Assembly: GCA_964418565.1 (NCBI GenBank)
Contig: CAYQMB010000001.1
Coordinates: forward strand, 1-64,000
DNA length: 64,000 nucleotides
Reading direction: 5' to 3'
Source: JAQIBY01 sp964418565
GTDB taxonomy: Bacteria > Bacteroidota > Bacteroidia > Bacteroidales > ML635J-15
Positions within the stretch are counted from its first letter, which is position 1, and each line of letters starts with the position of its first letter. The notes below the pieces were generated by a model. The model was not told where the DNA came from. It saw nothing but the letters and a program-made list of their open reading frames with translations, and searched no databases. Position numbers and translations under genes: made by a program. Below are positions 39,025-47,581 of this stretch, in pieces.

Positions 39025-39405
39025 ATGAAAATACAGGAAGATTACAAATACGCAAAAACCCACGAATGGGTAAAAGTGGACGGTGATGAAGCCACTGTTG
39101 GTGTTTCTGACTATGCTCAACAACAACTTGGTGATGTTGTTTTTGTTGAGGTTGAAACCGAAGGTGACGAGCTTGATAAGGAAGAGGCTTTTGGTACCAT
39201 CGAGGCAGTAAAAACCGTTTCTGACATATACATGCCTGTTGGAGGAGAAGTGCTTGAGTTCAATGAAAAACTCGAAGACAATCCCGACATGGTAAATAAA
39301 GATCCTTACGGAGACGGATGGATTGTTAAGATTAAAATCTCAGACAAATCCGAACTGGATGATCTGATGGATGCTGAAGCATACAAAAAAGAAACAGAAG
39401 AATAA
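39025..39405 (+). CDS. gcvH: Glycine cleavage system H protein
   Basis: 126 residues. The H protein carries the lipoyl arm that shuttles the aminomethyl group between the P, T and L proteins. The lipoyl Lys is K63 in the family motif GTIEAVKTVSDIYMPVGGEV. Length and the N-terminal YAKTHEWV are normal. It has its own promoter, and a large stem-loop separates it from ispD downstream. The other glycine cleavage genes are not in the window. Confidence 0.96.
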   Translation: MKIQEDYKYAKTHEWVKVDGDEATVGVSDYAQQQLGDVVFVEVETEGDELDKEEAFGTIEAVKTVSDIYMPVGGEVLEFNEKLEDNPDMVNKDPYGDGWIVKIKISDKSELDDLMDAEAYKKETEE

Positions 39406-39420
39406 ACAGATTTAATAGCT

Positions 39421-39491
39421 TATCCTGCAAAGCCATAATAACTACTATCGCATCATCTCATTGCAGCGATATCCTATGGTTTTGCAGGATA
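39421..39491 (+). repeat. Long stem-loop between gcvH and ispD
   Basis: TATCCTGCAAAGCCATA (39421-39437) pairs with TATGGTTTTGCAGGATA (39475-39491): 17 bp with a single G-T pair. Inside it, TATCGC (39446-39451) pairs with GCGATA (39466-39471). The 3' arm ends seven bases before the ispD ATG, followed by TTATTTT, not a full T tract. It could be a terminator for gcvH, a leader that controls ispD, or a palindromic repeat element. Confidence 0.75.
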
Positions 39492-39498
39492 TTATTTT

Positions 39499-40200
39499 AT
39501 GAAATACGTTGCTGTCATACTTGCCGGTGGTACCGGTAAGCGGATGGGAGTAGATCGCCCCAAACAATTTTTAATGCTGGCAGGTAAACCTGTCATTCAA
39601 CACAGTATGGAGCGTTTTGCTGATTCCGGTGTTATCGATGAGATCATCGTTGTCTCACATCCCGATTACAAAAGCGATGTACCTGTTGACAAACTTAAAC
39701 TCAGCATGCCCGGCCACATTATTCCCGGAGGCAGCAGCAGAAACGTATCCACCTGGCAGGCCATCAATTTCGCCAAAAACCAGTACCGCAATCAGGAAAC
39801 AGCCCTCATTTTTCACGATGCGGCACGCCCCAATCCCGACATTGATGTCATCCGCAAGATTACCAAAATGCTTCTGAGTCACTGCGCTGTAGCCACTGTC
39901 AATCCGGTTACTGATACCTTGTACAAACTGGATGAAAACGATAATTTTGCAGGCCTTGCAGATCGCAGCAAACTGCTAAAAGCGCACACACCTCAGGCAT
40001 TCCGTCTGAGAACCATCAGTCAGGCATACGACGCCAGGCAAATGAATGGGAATCCCGAATTCACTGATGACATCAGCATTGTCAATCACTACATGCCTGA
40101 AGTTAAAATCGGCATGGTACAGGACAATCCCCTCAATCTTAAAATCAGCATTCCCGGAGATTTAAAACTTATGGAAGCCATTATGTCTCAGGAGGCGTAA
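39499..40200 (+). CDS. ispD: 2-C-methyl-D-erythritol 4-phosphate cytidylyltransferase
   Basis: 233 residues; couples CTP to methylerythritol phosphate in the non-mevalonate isoprenoid pathway. The nucleotide-binding motif LAGGTGKRMG is at 8-17, followed by RPKQF at 20-24. HDAARPNPD and NPVTDTLYKL also match the family. IspD and the ribitol-phosphate enzyme TarI are close relatives; TarI cannot be excluded, but no teichoic acid genes are present. It converges with the heptose kinase gene with a 1-bp gap. Confidence 0.88.
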   Translation: MKYVAVILAGGTGKRMGVDRPKQFLMLAGKPVIQHSMERFADSGVIDEIIVVSHPDYKSDVPVDKLKLSMPGHIIPGGSSRNVSTWQAINFAKNQYRNQETALIFHDAARPNPDIDVIRKITKMLLSHCAVATVNPVTDTLYKLDENDNFAGLADRSKLLKAHTPQAFRLRTISQAYDARQMNGNPEFTDDISIVNHYMPEVKIGMVQDNPLNLKISIPGDLKLMEAIMSQEA

Positions 40201-40201
40201 A

Positions 40202-41212
40202 TTATTCACCTGCCTTTTCTTTCAGCTCTTTCAGCAAATCATCACGGTTTACAGGAACAACCCCTGAATATTCACAAACAAGACCACCAGCCATATTGGC
40301 AATAAAAGCAATTTGTTTTAAATCCAGGCCACAAATCATACAAAGCGTTGCTGTTGCAATTACCGTATCGCCAGCACCGGAAACATCTGTTATGCTACGG
40401 TATTCCGCTGAAACAAATTCAATCTCACCTTTTGAAGCTATAACGGCACCCGCCTCGGCCAGGGTAAGCAAAACCTGATCAACCCGAAGCGCTTGAATAA
40501 GTTCATTTATAACGCCCTTAATGACAGCCTTATCGGATTTATCAAACTCGGTTTTCATCCCTTCTTTCATCTCCCGGTAATTTGGTTTAAACATGGTAAC
40601 ACCATGATAATTCAGGAAATTTCGCTTTTTGGGATCTACCATTACCGGAATATTCAACTGTTTTGCCAGAGAAACCACCCGCTCAATTAAGCCGGGTGTA
40701 ATGCTTCCCTTATCGTAATCTTCAAAAATAATGGCATCAGGATGATGCGTGTTGCAGGTATCTTTAACGCGTTGGAATAATGCCTTTTCTGCTTCGGGGG
40801 AGATAACATCAGTAATTTCCTCATCCACCCGCAACAGGTGCTGACTACTGCTGATAATCCGGGTTTTAACACTTGTAGGACGGTCGGGAATACGCACAAT
40901 GCCATCGCTGACCATCCCTTCAGCCGCCATCTGACGCAAAAACTCATCACCATTTACATCCTTGCCAATAACCGAACACATCAAAGGTTTAGCTCCCAGG
41001 GATTTAATATTACGTGCCACATTGGATGCACCGCCCAGGCGGCTCTCTTTATCGCTGATACTAACCACCGGAATGGGTGCTTCAGGACTGATGCGGTCAA
41101 CGTTTCCCCACATGTATGAATCAATCATAACATCCCCGATAATCAGCACTTTCTTTTGGTTAAAACAATCAAAAACCGCTTCAATAGCATGTGTTTTCAT
41201 AGGCAATGACAT
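40202..41212 (-). CDS. rfaE1: D-glycero-beta-D-manno-heptose-7-phosphate kinase-like, PfkB family
   Basis: 336-residue ribokinase-fold sugar kinase corresponding to the RfaE/HldE kinase half. It would make heptose 1,7-bisphosphate for ADP-heptose and lipopolysaccharide. Motifs: LIIGDVMIDSYMWGNVDRISPEAPIPV at the N terminus, RLGGASNVARN, VDPKKRNF and the catalytic SGAGDTVIATATL. The nucleotidyltransferase half is absent, as is usual in two-gene systems. ATG at 41212 is preferred: the in-frame TTG at 41224 lies inside the -7 promoter element and would not be transcribed. Confidence 0.9.
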   Translation of the reverse strand: MSLPMKTHAIEAVFDCFNQKKVLIIGDVMIDSYMWGNVDRISPEAPIPVVSISDKESRLGGASNVARNIKSLGAKPLMCSVIGKDVNGDEFLRQMAAEGMVSDGIVRIPDRPTSVKTRIISSSQHLLRVDEEITDVISPEAEKALFQRVKDTCNTHHPDAIIFEDYDKGSITPGLIERVVSLAKQLNIPVMVDPKKRNFLNYHGVTMFKPNYREMKEGMKTEFDKSDKAVIKGVINELIQALRVDQVLLTLAEAGAVIASKGEIEFVSAEYRSITDVSGAGDTVIATATLCMICGLDLKQIAFIANMAGGLVCEYSGVVPVNRDDLLKELKEKAGE

Positions 41213-41221
41213 ATTATCTTT

Positions 41222-41251
41222 CAAATTTACGTTTTTTCATCAAAGAACAAA
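41222..41251 (-). promoter_or_regulatory. Promoter of the heptose kinase gene (TTTG-N18-TAAATTTG)
   Basis: On the minus strand TTTG (41251-41248), 18 bases, then an exact TAnnTTTG (41229-41222), nine bases before the ATG at 41212. Confidence 0.55.
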
Positions 41252-41312
41252 GCCAATATGGCATTCAAGATTCTTATCAGCGCGAAAAACAGGCTCCGTC
41301 ACTGATTTTATG

Positions 41313-41320
41313 TACTTTTG
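41313..41320 (+). promoter_or_regulatory. Putative promoter (TACTTTTG) giving a leaderless hemW
   Basis: Exact TAnnTTTG match with only four bases (TCAG) to the hemW ATG at 41325; transcription would start at or beside the A of the ATG. Confidence 0.5.
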
Positions 41321-41324
41321 TCAG

Positions 41325-42440
41325 ATGCCCGCAGTGTACATACATATTCCCTTTTGCCGCAGAAAATGTCATTACTGTGATTTTTACTCTGTTGCCCGCC
41401 CTTCCATGGAAACGGTGTTTGTTGAGGCTCTCTGTAAAGAAATCAGAGAATTTCCGGGTAAAAAGGAAAATGCAGAAACCATTTATTTTGGTGGTGGAAC
41501 CCCTTCTCTGCTATCTCCCAAATCAATTGAGATGATAATGGAAGCTCTGCACAAACGGTTTACCGTACCCCGCGACACTGAAATAAGCCTGGAGGCCAAT
41601 CCCGAAGATATCTGTAAGGAAAATTTACATGCATGGAAATCAATGGGATTCAACCGCCTGAGCATAGGCATTCAATCACTGAATGATGAGCTATTAACAT
41701 TTCTGGGCAGGAAACACAGTAAAGCACAAAACATCCAATGCCTTGAAGCCACCCAACAAGCCGGGTTCGATAATATATCGGCAGACCTGATATACGGAGT
41801 GCCGGGAATGAGTCAGGAGGTATGGGAACATGATTTGCGCACGGTTTTATCCAGCGGGATTCACCACCTGTCTGCTTATCATCTGACAATTGAAACCGGA
41901 ACACTCCTTCACAGGCAGTTAAAACAGGGTCATTTTTCTCTTCCGGATGATGAAACATCCTACCGGCAGTTTATCCGTTTGTTTGAAATAACAGAACAAG
42001 AAGGATTCCCCTGGTACGAAATATCCAATTTTGCAAAGCCCGACTTTCACAGCAGGCATAACTCATCGTACTGGAAAGGCACAGCTTACTACGGTTTTGG
42101 ACCTTCAGCCCATTCGTATGACGGCAATAACAAACGATGGTGGAATGAAAGCGATTTATCATCATACATCAATCCGGTGCAAAATCAATCCAATCATGAA
42201 ATTCTGAGCAAGAAAGATAAAATCAACGATTACCTGATAACACACCTTCGCACCCGTCGGGGGGTAGACCTCAAAGAAATGGCAAATCGTTTTCCGGATT
42301 TAACTATAATTCAATTAAAACGTAAACTTGATGTATACACGACAGAGGGAAAGGCAGTGCTTTCAGGCAATCTTTTTTCACTCAGGCCCGAATCCCTGTT
42401 TATTTCAGACAGCATCCTGAAAGATATTCTTTATATTTAA
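41325..42440 (+). CDS. hemW: Radical SAM heme chaperone HemW
   Basis: 371 residues. HemW is a radical-SAM protein that binds heme and inserts it into target proteins; it was often mislabelled as coproporphyrinogen oxidase. The start at 41325 gives MPAVYIHIPFCRRKCHYCDF with the cluster Cys at 11, 15 and 18. FGGGTPSLL, NRLSIGIQSLNDELL, and the C-terminal RNSSYWKGTAYYGFGPSAHS-type segment (here HNSSYWKG) are family features. An open frame extends 120 codons further upstream but overlaps the divergent kinase gene and shows no homology. A sugar permease gene follows after 22 bases. Confidence 0.94.
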   Translation: MPAVYIHIPFCRRKCHYCDFYSVARPSMETVFVEALCKEIREFPGKKENAETIYFGGGTPSLLSPKSIEMIMEALHKRFTVPRDTEISLEANPEDICKENLHAWKSMGFNRLSIGIQSLNDELLTFLGRKHSKAQNIQCLEATQQAGFDNISADLIYGVPGMSQEVWEHDLRTVLSSGIHHLSAYHLTIETGTLLHRQLKQGHFSLPDDETSYRQFIRLFEITEQEGFPWYEISNFAKPDFHSRHNSSYWKGTAYYGFGPSAHSYDGNNKRWWNESDLSSYINPVQNQSNHEILSKKDKINDYLITHLRTRRGVDLKEMANRFPDLTIIQLKRKLDVYTTEGKAVLSGNLFSLRPESLFISDSILKDILYI

Positions 42441-42462
42441 CCCAACTAAAATCAGCCCGAAT

Positions 42463-43626
42463 ATGACTCGCAAAAACATCAATCCTGCCTTTGCCTCTGT
42501 ACCCGTTTTTCTTGCTTTCCTGTCCATGGGATTTGGCGATGTTGCCGGAACCCTCACGGATCTGGTGAAAGATGAATACCACCTGAGCAATTTTTTGGCC
42601 GGATTTGTTCCCATGTCCGGTTTTATCATGTTTGGCATTTTGCCGGTTCCATTCAGCCTGATAATGGCCAGACAGGGTAAGAAAAAAATTCTGGCTTTGG
42701 GTCTGATTGTCGCTCTGCTTGGCCTGGTAATCCCACTATTTTTGGGTTTTACTTTGTTTAGCGTTCTGTTGCTATCCATTCTGTTATTGGGTGCCGGGGC
42801 TGCTCTTTTGCAGGTAGCCGGAAACCCCATCATGCGGGATGTATCACCGCAGGGTAAGTATTCCAGGAACCTTAGCTTTGGACAATTTGTAAAAGCTATC
42901 GGCTCGTTATCCGGAGCTCTGTTGCCGGCTGCGGCTGCTACATGGTGGGGTATGGACTGGAAATTACTTTTTCCTGTTTACGCTATAGCCATTGGCATAA
43001 CAACAGTGATTTTACTACTCATTCCCATCCGTGAAAAAGCCATCCCGGAAGAACCTCCAACATTAAAATCATGCCTGGCGTTACTCGGGAAACCGGGAAT
43101 CGGCATTATGGTGCTCGCCATTTTTTTATACGTTGGAGCAGAAGTTGGCATGGCTTCAAAATTGCCAAGTTTCCTGGAAAACAATTACGGACTTGAAATT
43201 AATAAATTAGGTGTTGCCAGTGTTGGATTGTTTTTCTTAACCATCATGCTAGGCCGTTTTCTTGGGGGTGTGATTCTCAACTGGATAAAAGCCCCGCTTT
43301 TCCTTCTGATCACAACCATTCTCGCTCTGGCGGGCATCGGTGGATTATTTTTAAATATACAGGCGCTTGCCATTGTTTCCATCGTCTTGATCGGCCTGGG
43401 ATTTGCCAATATTTTTCCATTGATTTTTTCCATCACAGTGGATAAACATCCTGAATACACAAATGAGTTATCGGGACTAATGGTAACTGCCATTATCGGC
43501 GGTGCTGTATTACCGGTTATCATGGGGGTGCTGGCTGATCTTACCAGTGTTGGTTTTAGTTTTGTAATTCCTGCAGCAGCCATATTATACGCCTTTTTCG
43601 TTGCCGTAAAAACTCAAAATTCATAA
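42463..43626 (+). CDS. Sugar permease, FHS-type major facilitator
   Basis: 387 residues with about twelve hydrophobic segments. The fold and motifs resemble the fucose/glucose-galactose H+ symporter branch of the major facilitator superfamily: GFGDVAGTLTDLVK at the N terminus, a short basic ARQGKKKIL loop after the second segment, GAGAALLQVAGNPIMRDV in the fourth, and LGRFLGGVIL in the second half. It imports a hexose or related sugar with protons (family knowledge); substrate is unknown. The ROK sugar kinase gene follows five bases later, which suggests uptake and phosphorylation of the same sugar. Confidence 0.87.
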   Translation: MTRKNINPAFASVPVFLAFLSMGFGDVAGTLTDLVKDEYHLSNFLAGFVPMSGFIMFGILPVPFSLIMARQGKKKILALGLIVALLGLVIPLFLGFTLFSVLLLSILLLGAGAALLQVAGNPIMRDVSPQGKYSRNLSFGQFVKAIGSLSGALLPAAAATWWGMDWKLLFPVYAIAIGITTVILLLIPIREKAIPEEPPTLKSCLALLGKPGIGIMVLAIFLYVGAEVGMASKLPSFLENNYGLEINKLGVASVGLFFLTIMLGRFLGGVILNWIKAPLFLLITTILALAGIGGLFLNIQALAIVSIVLIGLGFANIFPLIFSITVDKHPEYTNELSGLMVTAIIGGAVLPVIMGVLADLTSVGFSFVIPAAAILYAFFVAVKTQNS

Positions 43627-43631
43627 CAATT

Positions 43632-44720
43632 ATGAACACCGAACCTTTGATTTTTAGCTTAGATGCCGGCGGAACCAATTTTGTTTTTTCTGCCGTGAAA
43701 AATGGTGAACTTTCGGGGGAAAGTATCCGCAAATCCTCCCATGCCGATGATCTGGAAAAAAGCCTCCAAACCATTGTGGATGGTTTTTCAGAGCTGAAAA
43801 CCAGACATGATGAACCCGTAACTGCTCTTAGTTTTGCTTTCCCCGGTCCTTCTGATTACGAACATGGTGTGATAGGAGATCTGGGAAATTTGCCCGCATA
43901 CCGTGGAGGCGTTGCTCTCGGGCCCATGCTAAAAGAGAAATTCAATGTTCCGGTTTTTATCAACAATGATGCTGATCTTTTTGCCCTGGGAGAAGCCATG
44001 GAAGGCAGCCTGCCACATCTGAATCAAAAACTGCACAAAGCCGGCAGCCAGAAATCATACCAAAACCTCGTGGGCCTGACGCTGGGTACAGGCTTCGGGC
44101 TCGGTGTTGTTATTCGCGGTAATCTGATCCGTGGCGACAATTCTCTGCCCAATGAAATCTGGCTGATGCGAAACCCTGAATACCCACAGGCAAACATTGA
44201 AGAATCGGTTAGCATACGAGGTATACAGCGATCTTTTCGAAAACTCAGCGGCAGAAACGATGATCTTTCTCCCAAAGACATCCACGACATTGCCATTGAA
44301 GGAGTCGGGAAAGATAAGGCAGCAGCCATTGAAAGCTTTCAGATATTTGGTAAAAACCTGGGAGACACCATTGCCACCCTCATAAGCCTGTATGATGCCA
44401 ATATTTCCATAGGCGGAGGTTTATCCAAAGCCTGGGATTTGTTTATGCCGGCAGCCATGGAGCAAATAAATTCTAGCTTTATCACACCTGAAGGCAAGCA
44501 ACTTCCCAGACTGACGCATCAGGTATTTAACCTTGAAAATGCTGAAGAATTTAACTCGTTTGCCCGGGGCGATGAAAAACGAATTCCCTTACCGGGAGCA
44601 TCTGAGGCGAAATATCCTTATATACCAAAGCCACGTGTGGGCATCATGAAATCAAGCATGGGCACATCAAAAGCAACCATGACCGGAGCTTACCATTTTG
44701 CTTTATCAAAGCTTGGATAA
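43632..44720 (+). CDS. ROK-family sugar kinase without the zinc motif
   Basis: 362 residues. The N terminus SLDAGGTNFVFSAV is the phosphate-binding loop of ROK/hexokinase-fold enzymes. FAFPGPSDYEHGVIGDLGNLPAY, FINNDADLFALGEA (catalytic Asp) and TLGTGFGLGVVIRG follow in the expected order, then SIGGGLSKAWDLF in the second half. The CxCGxxGC zinc site of most ROK kinases is missing: after NEIWLMRNPEYP the chain runs straight into EESVSIRGI. A C-terminal tail of ~50 residues (FARGDEKRIPLPG...) extends past the usual end. Probably phosphorylates the sugar brought in by the permease gene five bases upstream. Confidence 0.85.
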   Translation: MNTEPLIFSLDAGGTNFVFSAVKNGELSGESIRKSSHADDLEKSLQTIVDGFSELKTRHDEPVTALSFAFPGPSDYEHGVIGDLGNLPAYRGGVALGPMLKEKFNVPVFINNDADLFALGEAMEGSLPHLNQKLHKAGSQKSYQNLVGLTLGTGFGLGVVIRGNLIRGDNSLPNEIWLMRNPEYPQANIEESVSIRGIQRSFRKLSGRNDDLSPKDIHDIAIEGVGKDKAAAIESFQIFGKNLGDTIATLISLYDANISIGGGLSKAWDLFMPAAMEQINSSFITPEGKQLPRLTHQVFNLENAEEFNSFARGDEKRIPLPGASEAKYPYIPKPRVGIMKSSMGTSKATMTGAYHFALSKLG

Positions 44721-44931
44721 ACCGGCGGATTTAAATATTATACCTGAAAAGGCTCCTTGCTTTACCGTTTTCAACAATCTGAGAAACCCGGTCCTGATGA
44801 TACAGGCTGCAAGTGATTTTTGCCTTTCACTATAGATGGATTTTATTAAGACCGTTATAAACAAAAACAGCCAGTTGCAGATTTCAGCCAGTTTCATTAC
44901 TTTTACAGGTTAATAGAGATCGAAAGGCATT

Positions 44932-46095
44932 ATGAGTAAAATACTGGTTATAGATGATGAGAAAAGCATTCGGAATGTACTGAAAGACATTCTTGAATAC
45001 GAGAAATATACAGTTGAACTTGCTGAAAATGGTAAAGAGGGGCTTAAAAAAATCAAGGATAACTCAATTGACCTCGTACTTTGCGATATCAAAATGCCGG
45101 AACCCGATGGCATGGAAGTGTTGGAAAAAAGCATGGAAACCAATCCGGAGCTTCCGTTTATTATGATTTCCGGGCATGGCGATATTGATATTGCAGTATC
45201 AAGCATTAAAACAGGTGCTTACGATTTCATTCAGAAACCCATTGATCTGCAACGCCTTCAGATCACCGTAAAAAATGCCCTTGAACGCTCCAATCTGGTA
45301 ACCGAAACCAAAAAGCTGAGGAAAAAAGTCAGCAAGCGTTATGAAATGGTGGGTGAATCTAAAGCCATGCAGCACATTCGCGACATGATTGACAAGGTGG
45401 CTCCCACTGATGCGCGGGTACTGATTACAGGAGAGAACGGAACAGGTAAAGAGTTGGTTGCACATCATCTGCATGAAAAAAGCCAGCGTGCAAAAGCCCC
45501 GTTCGTGGAAGTTAATTGTGCTGCTATCCCCTCTGAATTAATTGAATCCGAGCTTTTCGGTCATGAAAAAGGAGCCTTTACCTCAGCCCACAAGCAACGC
45601 AAAGGGAAATTTGAACAGGCCAACGGCGGCACCATTTTTCTGGATGAAATCGGCGACATGAGCCTTTCTGCGCAGGCAAAAGTGCTGCGTGCCTTGCAGG
45701 AAAATAAAATCAGCCGCGTAGGCAGTGATAAGGATATCCATGTTGATGTCAGGTTAATTGCAGCCACCAATAAGGATTTAAGCAAAGAAATTGAAAAAAA
45801 TAATTTCCGGGAAGACCTGTTTCATCGCATATCCGTCATTCTGATTCATGTCCCCTCTTTATCAGAGCGTAAAGACGACATACCCGTACTGGCAGATTTT
45901 TTCCTGACCGAGATTTGCGAAGAACATGGCATTCCAAAAAAGAAAATCTCCGGCGATGCCTTAAAAACGCTACAGGATTACCCCTGGACCGGAAACATAC
46001 GTGAATTCAGAAACATGATGGAACGTCTGGTGATTCTCTGCTCAGACACCATCAGCGGAAAAGACATTAAAACCTACGCTCACCCATTGGTATAA
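44932..46095 (+). CDS. NtrC-type response regulator lacking a DNA-binding domain
   Basis: 387 residues. A receiver domain (1-120; phospho-acceptor D52 in LVLCDIKMP) is joined to a sigma-54-interacting AAA+ domain: Walker A GENGTGKE, GAFTSA at 214-219, Walker B GGTIFLDEIGDM and arginine-finger region. The sigma-54-contact loop reads GAFTSA instead of GAFTGA. The protein stops right after the AAA+ lid (FRNMMERLVILC...), with no Fis-type helix-turn-helix. There is no room for a lost one: the next gene begins one base later in another frame. No histidine kinase gene is adjacent. FlgR-type regulators of epsilonproteobacteria, which also lack this domain, are a known parallel. Confidence 0.9.
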   Translation: MSKILVIDDEKSIRNVLKDILEYEKYTVELAENGKEGLKKIKDNSIDLVLCDIKMPEPDGMEVLEKSMETNPELPFIMISGHGDIDIAVSSIKTGAYDFIQKPIDLQRLQITVKNALERSNLVTETKKLRKKVSKRYEMVGESKAMQHIRDMIDKVAPTDARVLITGENGTGKELVAHHLHEKSQRAKAPFVEVNCAAIPSELIESELFGHEKGAFTSAHKQRKGKFEQANGGTIFLDEIGDMSLSAQAKVLRALQENKISRVGSDKDIHVDVRLIAATNKDLSKEIEKNNFREDLFHRISVILIHVPSLSERKDDIPVLADFFLTEICEEHGIPKKKISGDALKTLQDYPWTGNIREFRNMMERLVILCSDTISGKDIKTYAHPLV

Positions 46096-46096
46096 A

Positions 46097-47557
46097 ATGC
46101 GCAAAGAAAAAGATTTCATAGGAGAAATAAGCATACCGGATGATGCCCTTTTTGGCATCAACGCTCTCCGTGCGCAATCCAATTTCGACAATACCATACC
46201 CTTCAATTTCAGGTGGTATAAAAGCCTGGGCACGGTAAAACTTGCCATGTATCAAACCATTCAGCGTTATCAGTCTGAATTAAAAAACAAATATCCTGAA
46301 CTGAAGGAATTGCAAAAACTCCCGGAAAACAAGCTCAATGCACTTATACAGGCTGCCCGGGAGGTGAGCGAGGGCAAACACCGGGATCATTTTATCGTAC
46401 CGGCCATACAGGGCGGTGCGGGTACCAGCATCAACATGAACATTAATGAAATCATTGCCAACCGGGCATTGCAGATGCTGGGAGAAAAACCCGGAAATTA
46501 TAATGTTCTGGATCCGGTGGAGGCAGCCAATCTGTTTCAGTCTACCAACGATGTGGTTCCAACTGCACTTAAAATGGCTGTAATGCTGGCTTTACATGAT
46601 CTTGAAAAAAGCATTAATGACCTGCGCTTTGCTCTGGAGCATCATGAAAAAGAACACCGCAACTCCCTTCGAATTGGGTATACACAGATGCAGGCTGCTG
46701 TTCCCACTTCATTTGGGCGGCTTTTCAGTGCATACAATGATGCCTTGTCAAGAGACTGGTGGCGCGTATCAAAATGTTTCGAGCGGATTAAGCAGGTAAA
46801 TCTGGGTGGCAGCGCCATAGGTACCGGCATCACTGTTCCGCGTTTTGTGATTATGGAGGCCGTTCGTGAATTACAGAAAATGACAGAGCTGCCCTTAACG
46901 CGGGGTGAAAACATGGTGGATACAACCAGCAATCTTGATAGCTGGACAGAAATTCATGCTACCATGAAAGCCCATGCAGTAAACCTGGAAAAAATCAGCA
47001 ATGATCTGCGCCTGCTTGCTTCCGATCTGTCTTCCGAAAATGGTCTGAAAATACCTCAACAGCAAGTTGGAAGTTCCATCATGCCGGGCAAGGTTAATCC
47101 GGTTATTCCGGAGTTTGTTATCAGCACAGCACATCAGGTATACGCCAACGACCAGTTAATTTCAGGATTAAGCGGACAATCCGTGCTTGAACTCAACCCT
47201 TACCTGCCATCCATCGGGCATGCTGTACTCAACAGCATGGAGCTGCTAACAAGTGCAAACCACAGCCTCAGAAACAAGCTGATCAAAGGCATGGTAATCC
47301 AAAGCGATGCTGCTAAAATTCAACTTCTGAAAAGCAGTACATTGTGTACGGCATTTGTTCCCTTCATTGGTTACCACAAAGCTGCTGAGATTGCCCGCTA
47401 CATGAGCAGAAATAACACCGACATATATGATGCCTGCAGGCAAACCGGATATGTAAACGATAAGCAGGCAAAAGAAATAATGAAACCCGAAAACCTGTTA
47501 AAACTCGGCTTTTCGGTAAAAGATTTCAAACAGTTTCAACAAAACAAAGACACCTGA
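46097..47557 (+). CDS. Aspartase/fumarase superfamily lyase (aspartate ammonia-lyase-like)
   Basis: 486 residues. The superfamily signature GSSIMPGKVNP and the blocks QGGAGTSINMNINE, FQSTNDVVPT and GSAIGTGI match aspartate ammonia-lyase, which splits aspartate into fumarate and ammonia. One active-site neighbourhood deviates: E. coli aspartase has GRTQLQDAVP where this protein has GYTQMQAAVP, losing the Arg and the Asp. A related amino-acid lyase activity is therefore possible. It begins one base after the HTH-less regulator gene, so both are co-translated. The Wbp sugar genes follow 24 bases later. Confidence 0.82.
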   Translation: MRKEKDFIGEISIPDDALFGINALRAQSNFDNTIPFNFRWYKSLGTVKLAMYQTIQRYQSELKNKYPELKELQKLPENKLNALIQAAREVSEGKHRDHFIVPAIQGGAGTSINMNINEIIANRALQMLGEKPGNYNVLDPVEAANLFQSTNDVVPTALKMAVMLALHDLEKSINDLRFALEHHEKEHRNSLRIGYTQMQAAVPTSFGRLFSAYNDALSRDWWRVSKCFERIKQVNLGGSAIGTGITVPRFVIMEAVRELQKMTELPLTRGENMVDTTSNLDSWTEIHATMKAHAVNLEKISNDLRLLASDLSSENGLKIPQQQVGSSIMPGKVNPVIPEFVISTAHQVYANDQLISGLSGQSVLELNPYLPSIGHAVLNSMELLTSANHSLRNKLIKGMVIQSDAAKIQLLKSSTLCTAFVPFIGYHKAAEIARYMSRNNTDIYDACRQTGYVNDKQAKEIMKPENLLKLGFSVKDFKQFQQNKDT

Positions 47558-47581
47558 TAACGCAGACTAACACTCGAACAC

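Noticed and set aside
40962..41324. In-frame open extension of hemW by 121 codons
   Set aside because: It overlaps the divergent heptose kinase gene, shows no family similarity, and HemW proteins begin with the V-Y-I-H-I-P-F-C segment that starts at 41325.
46000..46100. Frameshift that removed a Fis-type HTH from the response regulator
   Set aside because: Reading the other frames after the stop gives only the aspartase-like protein start; there is no leftover HTH sequence.
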